A stretch of 64,000 nucleotides of DNA from Rhizobium sp. Root1203. Lineage in GTDB: Bacteria; Pseudomonadota; Alphaproteobacteria; Rhizobiales; Rhizobiaceae. The position numbers and the translations under genes are program-made. Positions 53,555 to 62,254 of this stretch are shown here, piece after piece. The first letter of the stretch is position 1, and each line of letters begins with the position of its first letter. Location: the NCBI RefSeq assembly GCF_001424945.1, contig NZ_LMCW01000001.1:482919-546918 (forward strand), read 5' to 3'. The notes below the pieces were generated by a model, which worked only from the letters and a program-made list of their open reading frames with translations, made no database searches and was not told the origin of the DNA.

Positions 53555-54460
53555 ATGCGACGGGAAGACCTCGGCGACCTCATGGCGTTCCTGGCGGTTG
53601 CCGAGGAGCAGAGCTTCACCAGGGCGGCAGCCCGTCTGGGTACATCGCAGTCGTCGCTCAGCCTCATCATTCGCCGCCTGGAGGAACGGTTGGGGGTTCG
53701 CCTGCTGACCCGCACTACCCGTAGCCTCGCGCCGACTGCCGCAGGCGAGCAATTGCTGTCGACGCTCCGGCCGTCATTCGGCAACATCCAGGCCCAGCTA
53801 TCGGCGCTCAGCGACTTCCGGGACAAGCCTGCGGGAAGCTTCCGGATCACGGCAGGTCAGCATGCCATCGATACGCTCCTCTGGCCGAAGCTGTCCAAGT
53901 TCCTCGTCGACTATCCCGATATCAAGGTCGAGCTGGTCGCGGAGGCTGCTCTGACGGACATCGTCGCCGAACGCTTCGATGCGGGCGTCCGCCTTGGCGA
54001 CCAGGTGGAGAAGGATATGATTGCGGTCCGCGTCGGACCCCTGGCCCACATGATCGTCGTTGCCGCGCCGTCCTGTTTCGCAGACAGGTCCGCACCCACC
54101 TCACCGCAGGAGCTGACGGGTCATCGCTGCATCAACCTGCGCCTTCCGAGCTATGGCGGCTTCTATGCCTGGGAGTTCGAGCGAGACGGGCACGAGGTGC
54201 GCGTCAGGGTCGATGGACAAGTGGCGTTCAACGGCGTGCCCCAGCTGATAAGGGCGGCGCTCGACGGCTATGGCCTGGCTTTTGTGCCAGAGGACGTCGT
54301 CAGGGAGTATGTGACCGATGGACGTCTTGTCCAGGTGCTTGACGACTGGTCGCAGCCCTTCACTGGATATCATCTCTACTATCCTTCGAGGCGGCATCCG
54401 TCGCCCGCGTTCACGCTGCTGGTCGAGGCGCTGAAGTTTCATCCCTCTGAAAACGGATGA
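53555..54460 (+). CDS. LysR family transcriptional regulator
   Basis: A 301-residue LysR protein with SFTRAAARLGTSQSSLSLII as helix-turn-helix (residues ~20-39) and a GcvA/CrgA-like effector domain (GSFRITAGQHAIDTLLWPKL). Divergent from the cupin-CMD-AKR set, which it probably activates or represses through the palindrome in the promoter region. Effector not known. Confidence 0.92.
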   Translation: MRREDLGDLMAFLAVAEEQSFTRAAARLGTSQSSLSLIIRRLEERLGVRLLTRTTRSLAPTAAGEQLLSTLRPSFGNIQAQLSALSDFRDKPAGSFRITAGQHAIDTLLWPKLSKFLVDYPDIKVELVAEAALTDIVAERFDAGVRLGDQVEKDMIAVRVGPLAHMIVVAAPSCFADRSAPTSPQELTGHRCINLRLPSYGGFYAWEFERDGHEVRVRVDGQVAFNGVPQLIRAALDGYGLAFVPEDVVREYVTDGRLVQVLDDWSQPFTGYHLYYPSRRHPSPAFTLLVEALKFHPSENG

Positions 54461-54566
54461 AGGGCGGCAATGGGCCTGCGAGGCGTCCTCGGTTGACAAA
54501 TGGCAGGCAGCCCATAATCTGCGTGTACCTCGATGAGATCGCCCCCGTTTTTCGGAGATGAGGATC

Positions 54567-55457
54567 ATGCTTATGGCAAAGTGCATGAGACGGTTTCTGC
54601 TGGCGGGTCTTGCCCTTTGCCTTTCTGCTTTCGCCGCAGGCGCTGCGACGCTCGACACCATCACCCAGCACGGCAACGTGCGCATCGGCTATGTCGCCGA
54701 CGAGGCGCCCTTCTCCTCCAGCAAGCCGGGCGCCAGGCCGGTCGGATATGCCATCGACCTGTGCGGCAAGATCGCCGATGGAATAGAACGCCAGGTTCCG
54801 CAGCTGAAGCGCGAATACATCGAGGTGACCCTCGCCAACGGATTCGATGCGGTGAAGAATGGACAGGTCGACCTGCTATGCGGTGCGATCACCGTCAATT
54901 TGAAGAGGCGGGAAATCGTCGACTTCTCACAGCCGATCTTCCTGACCGGGGCAACGGCGCTGCTGCGCAAGGATTCGCCCGGCTACCTGCAGACCATTTT
55001 CCTCGAGAAGCCCGCCGTTCGACCCGTCAGCCAGCGTGGGGCATCCACGCGCGTGATCGGCGTGCGCGCAAGTACGACAACGGGAGTGACGCTGCGCGAG
55101 GCCCTGGCAACCCAGGTGACGAAGACGAAGCTTGCCGATTTCGACACCCACGAGGACGGGCTTGCGGCGCTGGAGGATCGCAGGATCGATGCCTACATCG
55201 CCGATCAGGTGCTGCTCATCAGCCTGGCCAAGCGGGCACGCGATCCGTCCTCGCTCGAGATCGGCGATCGCCTGTTTACCCATGAACCCTATGCGATCGC
55301 AATGCGCCGCAACGATGCCGATTTCCGCCTGCTGGCAGATCGTGCGTTGACGGATTTCTATCTGTCGGACGATTTTCTGCCGCTGCTCGAAAACTACTTC
55401 GGAGCAGAGGCGCCGATGCTCCACACGCAGATCATCATGGAGCATGTGCCCGGTTGA
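54567..55457 (+). CDS. Amino-acid-type periplasmic solute-binding protein, orphan
   Basis: A ~296-residue PF00497-type binding protein. A signal peptide (FLLAGLALCLSAFAAGAA) is followed by TLDTITQHGNVRIGYVADEA, PVGYAIDLCGKIAD and DLLCGAITVNLKRREIVDFS, the usual glutamate/aspartate-binder blocks. The start could be 54558, 54567 or 54573; a CGGAG upstream favours 54567. No permease or ATPase gene adjoins it, so it either serves a transporter encoded elsewhere or signals. The C-terminal tail (APMLHTQIIMEHVPG) is ordinary. Confidence 0.85.
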   Translation: MLMAKCMRRFLLAGLALCLSAFAAGAATLDTITQHGNVRIGYVADEAPFSSSKPGARPVGYAIDLCGKIADGIERQVPQLKREYIEVTLANGFDAVKNGQVDLLCGAITVNLKRREIVDFSQPIFLTGATALLRKDSPGYLQTIFLEKPAVRPVSQRGASTRVIGVRASTTTGVTLREALATQVTKTKLADFDTHEDGLAALEDRRIDAYIADQVLLISLAKRARDPSSLEIGDRLFTHEPYAIAMRRNDADFRLLADRALTDFYLSDDFLPLLENYFGAEAPMLHTQIIMEHVPG

Positions 55458-55625
55458 TAAAGCGGTTGGGCAACCGCGATTGCCGATAGCTGCAGGCGGC
55501 CTTTGCGTGATCGTGCGCCATCGCGTCTCGGCCGGAATGCGCCATGGGTGACATTGCCATAACTTTGCCCCACCGGCTGAAGTACCCAGCTCTGCTTTTG
55601 AATGCGCATTTGTGGAGCACATTGA

Positions 55626-56771
55626 ATGAGTAAATGGTCACTGCCCTTGTCATTCCTCGCCACCGTCCTTGCTTCAAATGTCTCGATTGCAATGGCAGAC
55701 GATTTCAGCTCGAAGGCAGGGGCATTTTTCGAACCTGTCGTGAAACAATACGATATTCCCGGCCTTGTGGTTGGGGTCACAAAAAATGGCGTGCATGAAT
55801 TCTATACGCTCGGCTTGGCATCGCGTGCTGACAACCGTCCGGTCACGGCTGACACACTTTTCGAACTCGGCTCCATGAGCAAGGTGTTCAACGTTACGCT
55901 GGCAGCGCTGGCCGAAGAGCGTGGAAAGTTGAGCCTCAACGATACCGTTGCGCACCATGTGTGTGCTGATGCTTGTTCGATTGGCGACGATCTTACGCTC
56001 ATGGATTTGGCAACCCATCATTCTGGCGGATTGCCTCTGCAAGTGCCTGATAATATTTCAGATGTGAACGGATTGGTGACCTGGCTGAGAAATTGGCATC
56101 CTCCGCAGCCGGGTGCACGCAGCTATTCCAACATCAGCATCGGAATGCTCGGCTACATTTCCGGCAAAGCGATGGGCTCGAACTACAAGCAGGCCGTGCA
56201 GGATGTGCTCTTCCCCGCGTTCGGTCTGCAGCATACGTGGATCGATGTTCCGAAAGACGAGATGAGCCAGTACGCTTTCGGCTACGACCGGAAGACCAAT
56301 GCGCCGATCCGGGTCAACCCTGGCGTCCTGGATGCAGAAGCATACGGGGTGAAGTCGAGCGCCCGTGATATGCTCAAGGTTCTCGATGTTGAATTAGGGC
56401 GTGGACAGGCCTCCGATGAATTGCGGAAGGCAGTCGACCGCACTCACGAAGGACAATACAGGACCGCATTTTTCACCCAGGATATGATCTGGGAGCAATA
56501 TCCATGGCCTGCCGAATTGCAAACCATGATGTCCGGTAACGGCTATGATTTCATCATGAAGCCTCAGCCCGTCGATGGGATCATCCCACCGCTTTCTTCT
56601 CAGAAAGACGTGATCCTCAACAAAACCGGTTCGACCAATGGGTTTGGTGGCTACATCGCTATGGTGCCCGGCGAAGGGCTTGGCATCGTTGTCCTCGCGA
56701 ACAGGAACTATCCGAACGAAGCCCGCGTCAAGGCGACGTATTCGCTAATCAAGGCGTTGGGTTCGCAATAA
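55626..56771 (+). CDS. Class C (AmpC-type) beta-lactamase
   Basis: Serine beta-lactamase or closely related DD-peptidase, 381 residues with a Sec signal (cleavage near residue 24). All three active-site motifs are present: Ser83-x-x-Lys86 (SMSK), Tyr167-Ser-Asn (YSN) and Lys333-Thr-Gly (KTG), with the typical end GYIAMVPGEGLGIVVLANRN. The first half is unusually A+T-rich for this window: 27 of 60 G+C at 55741-55800 and 26 of 60 at 56041-56100, while later parts look normal. No ampR regulator adjoins it. Probable acquired gene. Confidence 0.92.
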   Translation: MSKWSLPLSFLATVLASNVSIAMADDFSSKAGAFFEPVVKQYDIPGLVVGVTKNGVHEFYTLGLASRADNRPVTADTLFELGSMSKVFNVTLAALAEERGKLSLNDTVAHHVCADACSIGDDLTLMDLATHHSGGLPLQVPDNISDVNGLVTWLRNWHPPQPGARSYSNISIGMLGYISGKAMGSNYKQAVQDVLFPAFGLQHTWIDVPKDEMSQYAFGYDRKTNAPIRVNPGVLDAEAYGVKSSARDMLKVLDVELGRGQASDELRKAVDRTHEGQYRTAFFTQDMIWEQYPWPAELQTMMSGNGYDFIMKPQPVDGIIPPLSSQKDVILNKTGSTNGFGGYIAMVPGEGLGIVVLANRNYPNEARVKATYSLIKALGSQ

Positions 56772-56862
56772 GCTGGCCGGCAGAAGTGCACGACGCCCGG
56801 ACGTCCGCAATGGGCCGAGGCTGCTCCACCGCCGCCCTCGTCATCAAGGGCGCCATCGGCAG

Positions 56863-57405
56863 TCATCGTGGCTCCTGGTTGACCTCTCCGCATCTCGACA
56901 AAATGTCATCGACAACGGAGGCGAGCGGTGCCGTGGCAACAATAGCCGTCGCGTTCTTGGGGCTGTCTTCTTTTGTTGCGTGCAATTGCAAAACGAGTTC
57001 TTGTTCGGCCGGTTTGCTGCCAAATTCGTCTTCAGGTCGCTCCGCAAGCCGCCTCTTTAAAGTGGTCACGTCGACGTCGAGAACGAAGACCGCATCAAAC
57101 AGATCGATGAAGCGCCGGAAATTCCTTGAGCCGCCGCAAAAGAAGCAGATCGGGTGGTTTTGATCGGCCACGAGCGATTTGACCTTTGCGACGTCCCAGA
57201 GGTGGTGCCTGTGCCGGAAGGCCGCATCCAGACTGTCCTGCTGATACTGAGAGGGATCCAGCGGTTCACCCGTCCGAGGGTTGCCTTGATAGGCCAGTTC
57301 GCGGTCACCGTGAATGACGTGATAGCCGCGCCGCTGCAGTTCAGTGGCGACCGAGGTCTTGCCTGTTCCAGAAACGCCTTCGATCAAATAATTCCTGACG
57401 CCCAT
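56863..57405 (-). CDS. P-loop kinase-like AAA protein
   Basis: A 180-residue nucleoside/adenylate-kinase-like protein with Walker A GVSGTGKT (residues ~10-17), an IHGDRELAY segment and a lid-like RLAERPEDEFG region. It could phosphorylate a small metabolite or act as a regulator; the substrate is unknown. It follows the ProC-like gene after 68 bases on the same strand and may be co-transcribed with it. The ATG at 57405 is chosen; the frame is open upstream. Confidence 0.78.
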   Translation of the reverse strand: MGVRNYLIEGVSGTGKTSVATELQRRGYHVIHGDRELAYQGNPRTGEPLDPSQYQQDSLDAAFRHRHHLWDVAKVKSLVADQNHPICFFCGGSRNFRRFIDLFDAVFVLDVDVTTLKRRLAERPEDEFGSKPAEQELVLQLHATKEDSPKNATAIVATAPLASVVDDILSRCGEVNQEPR

Positions 57406-57473
57406 TTCGCTCTCTTTCGACGTACCGCAGTTTCTTGGCAACGGCCCCGGCGGGATCGTCTCCAATGCAGACT

Positions 57474-58280
57474 TCAAGAGAAGTCGCTTTCCGCAGGACG
57501 AATGCGAGTGAGAACTCGATCAAGAGCCTTCTGCAGCGCCACGGTCCCACCGAAGCCGCGGAAGTCCTCGAGGACCTGTTCGTTCAACCCGCCCTTGGTC
57601 GAATGCTCGCCGACGAGTTCGTCAAAGCTCGTGACGGGTTTTGAACGGGCGGCATGGTCGAGGCCGGAAAACAGCTGACGGAGGAAGGCGTCGCCTGCAG
57701 CCCTGGGAAGCCCCTGGCCCTCAAGCCAGGCCGCGGTCGCATCCATGATGCCGAAATAGGTCCCCATCATGGAGCTCGCCACCGCAAGAAGATCGAACTC
57801 ACGTTTGCTTTCAACTTGCACCGCCGCTCCGAGCGCCGAGAAGACGGCATTTGAAACCTCGTCGGGCGGGTGGATCGCGGTCGCGCCCTGCAGATCGGCG
57901 ACGAACGGAAGCGGAATTGCCTGGCTCAGCCGAACAGGCTGATCGATCCACGCCCGCAGTCGATCGAGTGGCGTGGCCGCGACAAAGCTGATGACATGGT
58001 GGCTCGGCCGAAACCGGAGCGCGCGGACGACCTCCTCTGCGATCTGCGGCCTCACCGCCACGAATACGAGATCGGATCGGTCGAGGACATCCTGGTTGCC
58101 CAAGGCGATCGACACATTCCGGTTCGCGGCTGCAAGCCGGGCGGCGACGCTTTCGCTGCGAGGTGACAGCACGATGGGGGTGTCGCGAAACTCCGTCTTG
58201 CCCAGCCCGGTGACGATGGCCTCCGTAATCGTTCCCGTTCCGACGAACCCGATTGTCATCCGCTTCGCATCGATCTCCAT
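57474..58280 (-). CDS. Pyrroline-5-carboxylate reductase-like protein
   Basis: A 268-residue ProC-family NAD(P)-binding protein: IGFVGTGTITEAIVTGL (Rossmann loop, residues ~10-26), VAVRPQIAEEV, ISFVAATPLDRL, and a C-terminal dimer helix with EHSTKGGLNEQVL replacing the usual SPGGTT. Not the canonical ProC sequence end, so the true substrate may differ from pyrroline-5-carboxylate. A GGGGGTG ribosome-binding site precedes the ATG at 58280. Upstream in-frame codons (to 58487) are rejected. Confidence 0.8.
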   Translation of the reverse strand: MEIDAKRMTIGFVGTGTITEAIVTGLGKTEFRDTPIVLSPRSESVAARLAAANRNVSIALGNQDVLDRSDLVFVAVRPQIAEEVVRALRFRPSHHVISFVAATPLDRLRAWIDQPVRLSQAIPLPFVADLQGATAIHPPDEVSNAVFSALGAAVQVESKREFDLLAVASSMMGTYFGIMDATAAWLEGQGLPRAAGDAFLRQLFSGLDHAARSKPVTSFDELVGEHSTKGGLNEQVLEDFRGFGGTVALQKALDRVLTRIRPAESDFS

Positions 58281-58530
58281 TGGCACCCCCTGTGCGACTG
58301 CTTGCGCCCCGCGATCTCGACGAGAGAACCGCATATGAGCCTCACTCGATCCCAGAAGGCAACGCGCCCTGCTGTTTCCTGTCGCTTTCCAATTGGCCCG
58401 AAGGGCACCAGCTTGTCCAGGTCGGCGATCGTCCGGCGGGTTCGCTTCACTCCAGCTTCGGCCCAAGACGCCGCCACGTCTCCCCATCCGGCCGGCTACC
58501 TCTTTTCATCTGAAATAAAATCGCTATATT

Positions 58531-58544
58531 CTTTCCAAGGAAAG
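58531..58544. promoter_or_regulatory. Candidate operator overlapping the antitoxin ribosome-binding site
   Basis: Inverted repeat CTTTCC-AA-GGAAAG, ten bases before the antitoxin ATG (58554). Its right arm is also the ribosome-binding site (GGAAAGGA), so repressor binding would also affect translation. Fits autoregulation by the Xre-type antitoxin. Confidence 0.6.
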
Positions 58545-58553
58545 GATGCGGTC

Positions 58554-58937
58554 ATGGTAGTAGCAAACCCGATAGCAGGCGCGCGATCGTCGGAAGCGGC
58601 GGTCATCACGAAGGCGGCCGTCAATGCTGCCGATCGGCTCGGCATCAGTGCCCGCACCTTGTCCGCGGTCCTCGGCCTTTCCGAGGCCACCGTATCGCGG
58701 ATGAAGCGGCAGGACTACCTGCTCGAGCGCGGCTCGAAATCCTTCGAACTCGCGATCCTCCTCGTCCGCGTCTTTCGTTCGCTCGATGCGATCGTTGGCG
58801 GTGACGAGACCGTGGCCCGGCAATGGCTGCGCAACGCAAATACGGCGCTTGGCGCTGCTCCGCTCGAAAAGATCATCAGCATTTCCGGATTGACCGATGT
58901 CCTTGCCTATCTGGACGCCCGCCGCGCTGTCGTCTGA
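58554..58937 (+). CDS. Xre/MbcA/ParS-type antitoxin (DUF2384)
   Basis: A 127-residue antitoxin with a helix-turn-helix (ISARTLSAVLGLSEATVSRM, residues ~31-50) and a C-terminal DUF2384 domain (AIVGGDETVARQWLRNANTA, ending VLAYLDARRAVV). Start at 58554 rather than the longer upstream frame: AAAGGA lies seven bases before it. Coupled to the RES toxin by a 41-base overlap. The antitoxin C-terminus normally blocks the toxin active site. Confidence 0.88.
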   Translation: MVVANPIAGARSSEAAVITKAAVNAADRLGISARTLSAVLGLSEATVSRMKRQDYLLERGSKSFELAILLVRVFRSLDAIVGGDETVARQWLRNANTALGAAPLEKIISISGLTDVLAYLDARRAVV

Positions 58938-59649
58938 GGCGCATGCCGTTTCGGGACGGTTCTGGCGGCTGGTCGAAGCGCAGCACCAGATCTCGACGCT
59001 GAAGATCGTCGACACGCTGGAGGAGCAGGCGCTGCTCGAAAGACTGCTCGACGAAAGCAAGCCCGCACTGCCGCCGGAATGCGCTGGTCTCGACTATCTC
59101 CTGGCCACGCCCTTTCGCTACGGCGCGATTTATCCGCATGGCTCGCGCTTTCGCAGGGCAGGGCGCACACTCGGCGTCTTCTACGCCTCGCGGCAGGTCG
59201 AGACTGCGCTGGCCGAAATGTCCTTCTACCGCCTGCTGTTCTTTGCCGACTCGCCTGAGACGCCGTTTCCCGCCAACGCCGCCGAATATACCGCCTTTGC
59301 GGCGGCAATCGAGGCCGCCGCCGTCGACCTCACGCAGCCGCCGCTCGACCGCGATCGCGCGGTATGGACCGACCCGCTGCGCTACGAGCCCTGCCAGGCA
59401 TTGGCCGATGCGGCGCGTGAGGCACATTGCCAGGCGATCCTCTACGAGTCCGTACGCGATCCCTGGCGTGGTCGGAACATCGCGCTGCTCAGCGCCGCCG
59501 CCTTTGCCGCCCGCGAGCCTGTCGAACGCCAGACCTGGCGCATTCGCCTTTCGACCTTGGGCGTTCAGGCGCTTTGCGATTTTCCGAAGATCAGGATCGG
59601 GTTTGCGCGAGAGGATTTCGCCGGCGATCCCCGTATCGGACCCGGCTAG
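58897..59649 (+). CDS. RES-domain toxin (NAD+-degrading type)
   Basis: A 250-residue RES toxin. The RES region contains FRYGAIYPHGSRFRRAGR, LGVFYASRQVETALAEMSFY (the R..S..E pattern) and YESVRDPWRGRNIALLS. RES toxins such as MbcT and Res from Pseudomonas consume NAD+; here the residues for that fold are present. It overlaps the antitoxin gene by 41 bases and converges on a MarR gene, the stops sharing CTAG (59646-59649). The pair looks intact and probably functional. Confidence 0.9.
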   Translation: MSLPIWTPAALSSEAHAVSGRFWRLVEAQHQISTLKIVDTLEEQALLERLLDESKPALPPECAGLDYLLATPFRYGAIYPHGSRFRRAGRTLGVFYASRQVETALAEMSFYRLLFFADSPETPFPANAAEYTAFAAAIEAAAVDLTQPPLDRDRAVWTDPLRYEPCQALADAAREAHCQAILYESVRDPWRGRNIALLSAAAFAAREPVERQTWRIRLSTLGVQALCDFPKIRIGFAREDFAGDPRIGPG

Positions 59650-60092
59650 GCGAGCGTCAGGAGATCCTGCCGCAGCCTATGCGCGTTGCCCTCGGGCAGG
59701 GCGCCTTCGAGCGCTGTATGGGTGCTTTCCCATACCGGCAGTGCTGCCGCCAGTACTGACTTGCCCTCGGCCGTCAGGCAAAGGAGACGTCCGCGCCTGT
59801 CCCTCGGGTTTGGCATGACGATCACCCAGCCTTTGCGCTGCAGCGGTTTCAGCGCCGCCGTCAGGGTCGTCTGGTCCATCGCCAGCAATTTGGCGACCGG
59901 GCCCATCGGCGGCGGCTCCGGCCGGTTGAGCGACATCATCAGCGAAAATTGCCCGTTGGTGAGGCCGACCGGGCGCAGCGCGTCATCGAAAAGCCGCGCA
60001 AGGGCGCGCGCCGCCCGCTGGGCATGCAGGCACAGGCAGGTGTCGCGCACCAGCAGCGTTGTCGAAAAGGGAATGTCCGTCACGTTTGACAT
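59646..60092 (-). CDS. MarR family transcriptional regulator
   Basis: A 148-residue MarR winged helix (LTNGQFSLMMSL, AKLLAMDQTTLTAALKPLQR, NPRDRRGRLLCLTAEG). Cysteines in RDTCLCLHAQRA near the N-terminus might sense oxidants or electrophiles. Divergent from the DUF899-DUF1579-VOC genes with a perfect 14-base palindrome in between, so it is likely their repressor. Confidence 0.9.
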   Translation of the reverse strand: MSNVTDIPFSTTLLVRDTCLCLHAQRAARALARLFDDALRPVGLTNGQFSLMMSLNRPEPPPMGPVAKLLAMDQTTLTAALKPLQRKGWVIVMPNPRDRRGRLLCLTAEGKSVLAAALPVWESTHTALEGALPEGNAHRLRQDLLTLA

Positions 60093-60102
60093 GCCTATTT
60101 TC

Positions 60103-60116
60103 TATTGATATCAATA
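60103..60116. promoter_or_regulatory. Candidate MarR operator
   Basis: Perfect palindrome TATTGATATCAATA, 11 bases upstream of the MarR start and followed by a TATATA stretch towards the divergent DUF899 gene. Typical size and position for a MarR binding site. Confidence 0.7.
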
Positions 60117-60172
60117 TATATAGTCAAGGAAAAGGAGAATGGTATTCGTTGCGCCGGAGGAGGGCGCCCACG

Positions 60173-60901
60173 ATGCAGAACCAAGTCGTTTCCCGTGAAG
60201 AATGGCTCGAAGCCCGTCGCGCGCTGCTTCTGAAGGAGAAGGAGGCAACGCACCTGCGAGACCGTGTCAATGCCGAGCGCATGGCGCTGCCCGGGGTGAA
60301 GGTCGACAAGCCCTATGTCTTCGACACGCCGCAGGGCAGGAAGACCCTGTCCGATCTCTTCGACGGCCGCACTCAGCTGCTGGTCTACCATTTCATGCTC
60401 GGTCCGGAGTGGGATGCTGGCTGCCCCGGCTGCTCCTTCCTCTCCGATCACGTCGACGGCACGCTGCCGCATCTCAACAATCACGACGTCACCTGGGTCG
60501 CCGTTTCCCGTGCACCCCTTGAGAAGATCGAGGCCTACAAGGCGCGGATGGGCTGGAAATTCCCCTGGGCCTCGTCGTCGGGCACGGATTTCAATTTCGA
60601 TTATCAGGTCTCCTTTACCCCGCAGGACCTTGCCAGGGGGCAGGTCGTCTATAATTTCTCGGCAATCGACGCCGACGACGCCAACGACGAACTTCCCGGC
60701 ATGAGCGCGTTCTACAAGAACGAGAAGGGAGAGGTGTTCCATACCTATTCGAGCTACGCCCGCGGTCTCGAGGAGATGGTTGGAACGCTGATGATCCTCG
60801 ACCGCGCGCCCAAGGGCCGCAACGAGGATTCGACGATGAACTTCGTCAAGCGCCACGACGAATACGAGCCGGCGCAAAAGGCGCCATCCTGCTGTCACTG
60901 A
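60173..60901 (+). CDS. DUF899 thioredoxin-like protein
   Basis: A 242-residue protein starting MQNQVVSREEWLEARRALLL. It contains a thioredoxin-like fold with the pair GCPGCSF (residues ~84-90) and the DUF899-type blocks LLVYHFMLGPEWDAGC and SSGTDFNFDYQVSF. Often annotated as dithiol-disulfide isomerase-like. The C-terminus ends in SCCH. GGAGGAGGG lies before the ATG at 60173. Part of a MarR-controlled group with DUF1579 and a VOC protein. Confidence 0.88.
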   Translation: MQNQVVSREEWLEARRALLLKEKEATHLRDRVNAERMALPGVKVDKPYVFDTPQGRKTLSDLFDGRTQLLVYHFMLGPEWDAGCPGCSFLSDHVDGTLPHLNNHDVTWVAVSRAPLEKIEAYKARMGWKFPWASSSGTDFNFDYQVSFTPQDLARGQVVYNFSAIDADDANDELPGMSAFYKNEKGEVFHTYSSYARGLEEMVGTLMILDRAPKGRNEDSTMNFVKRHDEYEPAQKAPSCCH

Positions 60902-60932
60902 GCTCAGGCACATTCATCGGAAGGAGAGCACG

Positions 60933-61400
60933 ATGCAGCATGCGAAAGTGCTGAAGGAGCACGCATTCCTCGAGGACATGGTCGGCGTTTGGGAGGTGAC
61001 CGCATCCGGCATGACCGGCCAGGAACCCTGGACGGAGACCGTCCGGTCGCTGCACGGGATCTGGTTCGTCGCCGAAGGCTCCGGGCAAATGCCCGGCGGA
61101 GGCGAAGCCACCACGGTTCTCACGCTTGGCTACAACGCTGAAAAGGGCAAATATGTCGGCAGCTGGATCGGCAGCATGATGGACTACATGTGGGTCTATG
61201 AAGGCGAGGTGACCGGAGATGGCACGACCCTCAGCCTCTATACGACCGGCCCCGACTTCGGCGACTCCGGCAAGCTGGTCGATTATCGGGAACAGATCGT
61301 TTTCCACGACCGCGACCGCCGCACGTTCAGCTCCTCCGCCAGGCAAGCCGACGGTTCGTGGAAGCAGTTCATGGAAGCGCACTACACCAGAAAACGCTAG
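60933..61400 (+). CDS. DUF1579 family protein
   Basis: A 155-residue protein of the DUF1579 lipocalin-like type: LEDMVGVWEVTASGM, IWFVAEGSGQMPGGG, TLGYNAEKGKYVGSWIG and YEGEVTGDGTTLSLYTTG. Beta-barrel binding of a small ligand is likely. AAGGAGAG precedes the ATG, and the gene starts 31 bases after the DUF899 stop, so they are probably in one transcript. Confidence 0.88.
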   Translation: MQHAKVLKEHAFLEDMVGVWEVTASGMTGQEPWTETVRSLHGIWFVAEGSGQMPGGGEATTVLTLGYNAEKGKYVGSWIGSMMDYMWVYEGEVTGDGTTLSLYTTGPDFGDSGKLVDYREQIVFHDRDRRTFSSSARQADGSWKQFMEAHYTRKR

Positions 61401-61474
61401 AGCACCGTACGGGGCGGCCTGGCCGGCCTCGTACCGTTCATCGAGCACACAACACAACGCAAAGGGAGATCAGC

Positions 61475-62254
61475 ATGTCCGATACCCACGGCAAGTTCAT
61501 TTGGTGCGAATTGATGACCCCGGACACCAAGGCCGCGAGCGAATTCTACGGCAAGGTCGTCGGCTGGACGACGAAGGGCATGACGGTGGAGGGCCAGCCG
61601 CCCTACACGATTTTCGAGGCGAACGGCGTCGGGGCGGCCGGGCTGATGGAGTTTCCGGCTGAGCTGGAAGGCAAGGGCATTCCGCCGAACTGGACAGGCT
61701 ATGTCGCCGTCGACGACGTCGACAAATCGGCGAAGGACTTCGCGGCCGCAGGCGGCTCGGTACGCCGCCCGCCCGAAGACATCCCGACCATCGGCCGCTT
61801 CGCCGTCGTCGCGGACCCGCATGGCGCGGTCATCTGCATCATGACGCCGGCGCCGATGGACAATGCGCCGCCCGAAGCGCCGATGGGCACGCCCGGCCAG
61901 GTCGGCTGGCACGAACTCTATGCCGGAAACGGCGAAGAGGCCTTCGCCTTCTACGCGAAGATGTTCGGCTGGACGAAGGATCACGACTTCGAGATGGGCG
62001 ACATGGGCGTCTACCACATCTTCGCCGAGCACGGCACGCCCGTCGGCGGCATCATGACGAAGCCCGCGACCGTGCCGATGCCGGCGTGGTGCTACTATTT
62101 CAACGTTCCGGCCATCGATTCTGCCATCGAGCGCGTCAAGGCGGGCGGCGGCAAGGTTCTGAACGGACCGATGGAAGTTCCCGGCGGCAGCTGGATCATC
62201 CAGGCGATGGATCCGCAGGGGGCCTTCTTCTGCCTCGTGGCACCGGGACGGTAG
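61475..62254 (+). CDS. Two-domain VOC protein (glyoxalase-like)
   Basis: A 259-residue protein with two VOC modules: the first opens FIWCELMTPDTKAASEFYGK, the second GWHELYAGNGEEAFAFYAKM; each ends near a Pro/Gly strand (FAVVADPHGAVICIMTP and WIIQAMDPQGAFFCLVAP). Resembles 27-kDa-antigen/CFP30B-type proteins of unclear substrate. AAGGGAGA precedes the ATG at 61475. Last gene of the MarR-controlled group, followed by a strong terminator. Confidence 0.9.
   Translation: MSDTHGKFIWCELMTPDTKAASEFYGKVVGWTTKGMTVEGQPPYTIFEANGVGAAGLMEFPAELEGKGIPPNWTGYVAVDDVDKSAKDFAAAGGSVRRPPEDIPTIGRFAVVADPHGAVICIMTPAPMDNAPPEAPMGTPGQVGWHELYAGNGEEAFAFYAKMFGWTKDHDFEMGDMGVYHIFAEHGTPVGGIMTKPATVPMPAWCYYFNVPAIDSAIERVKAGGGKVLNGPMEVPGGSWIIQAMDPQGAFFCLVAPGR

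Noticed and set aside
58302..58553. 84-residue N-terminal extension of the Xre antitoxin
   Set aside because: Runs into the ProC-like gene promoter; the ribosome-binding site and family start are at 58554.
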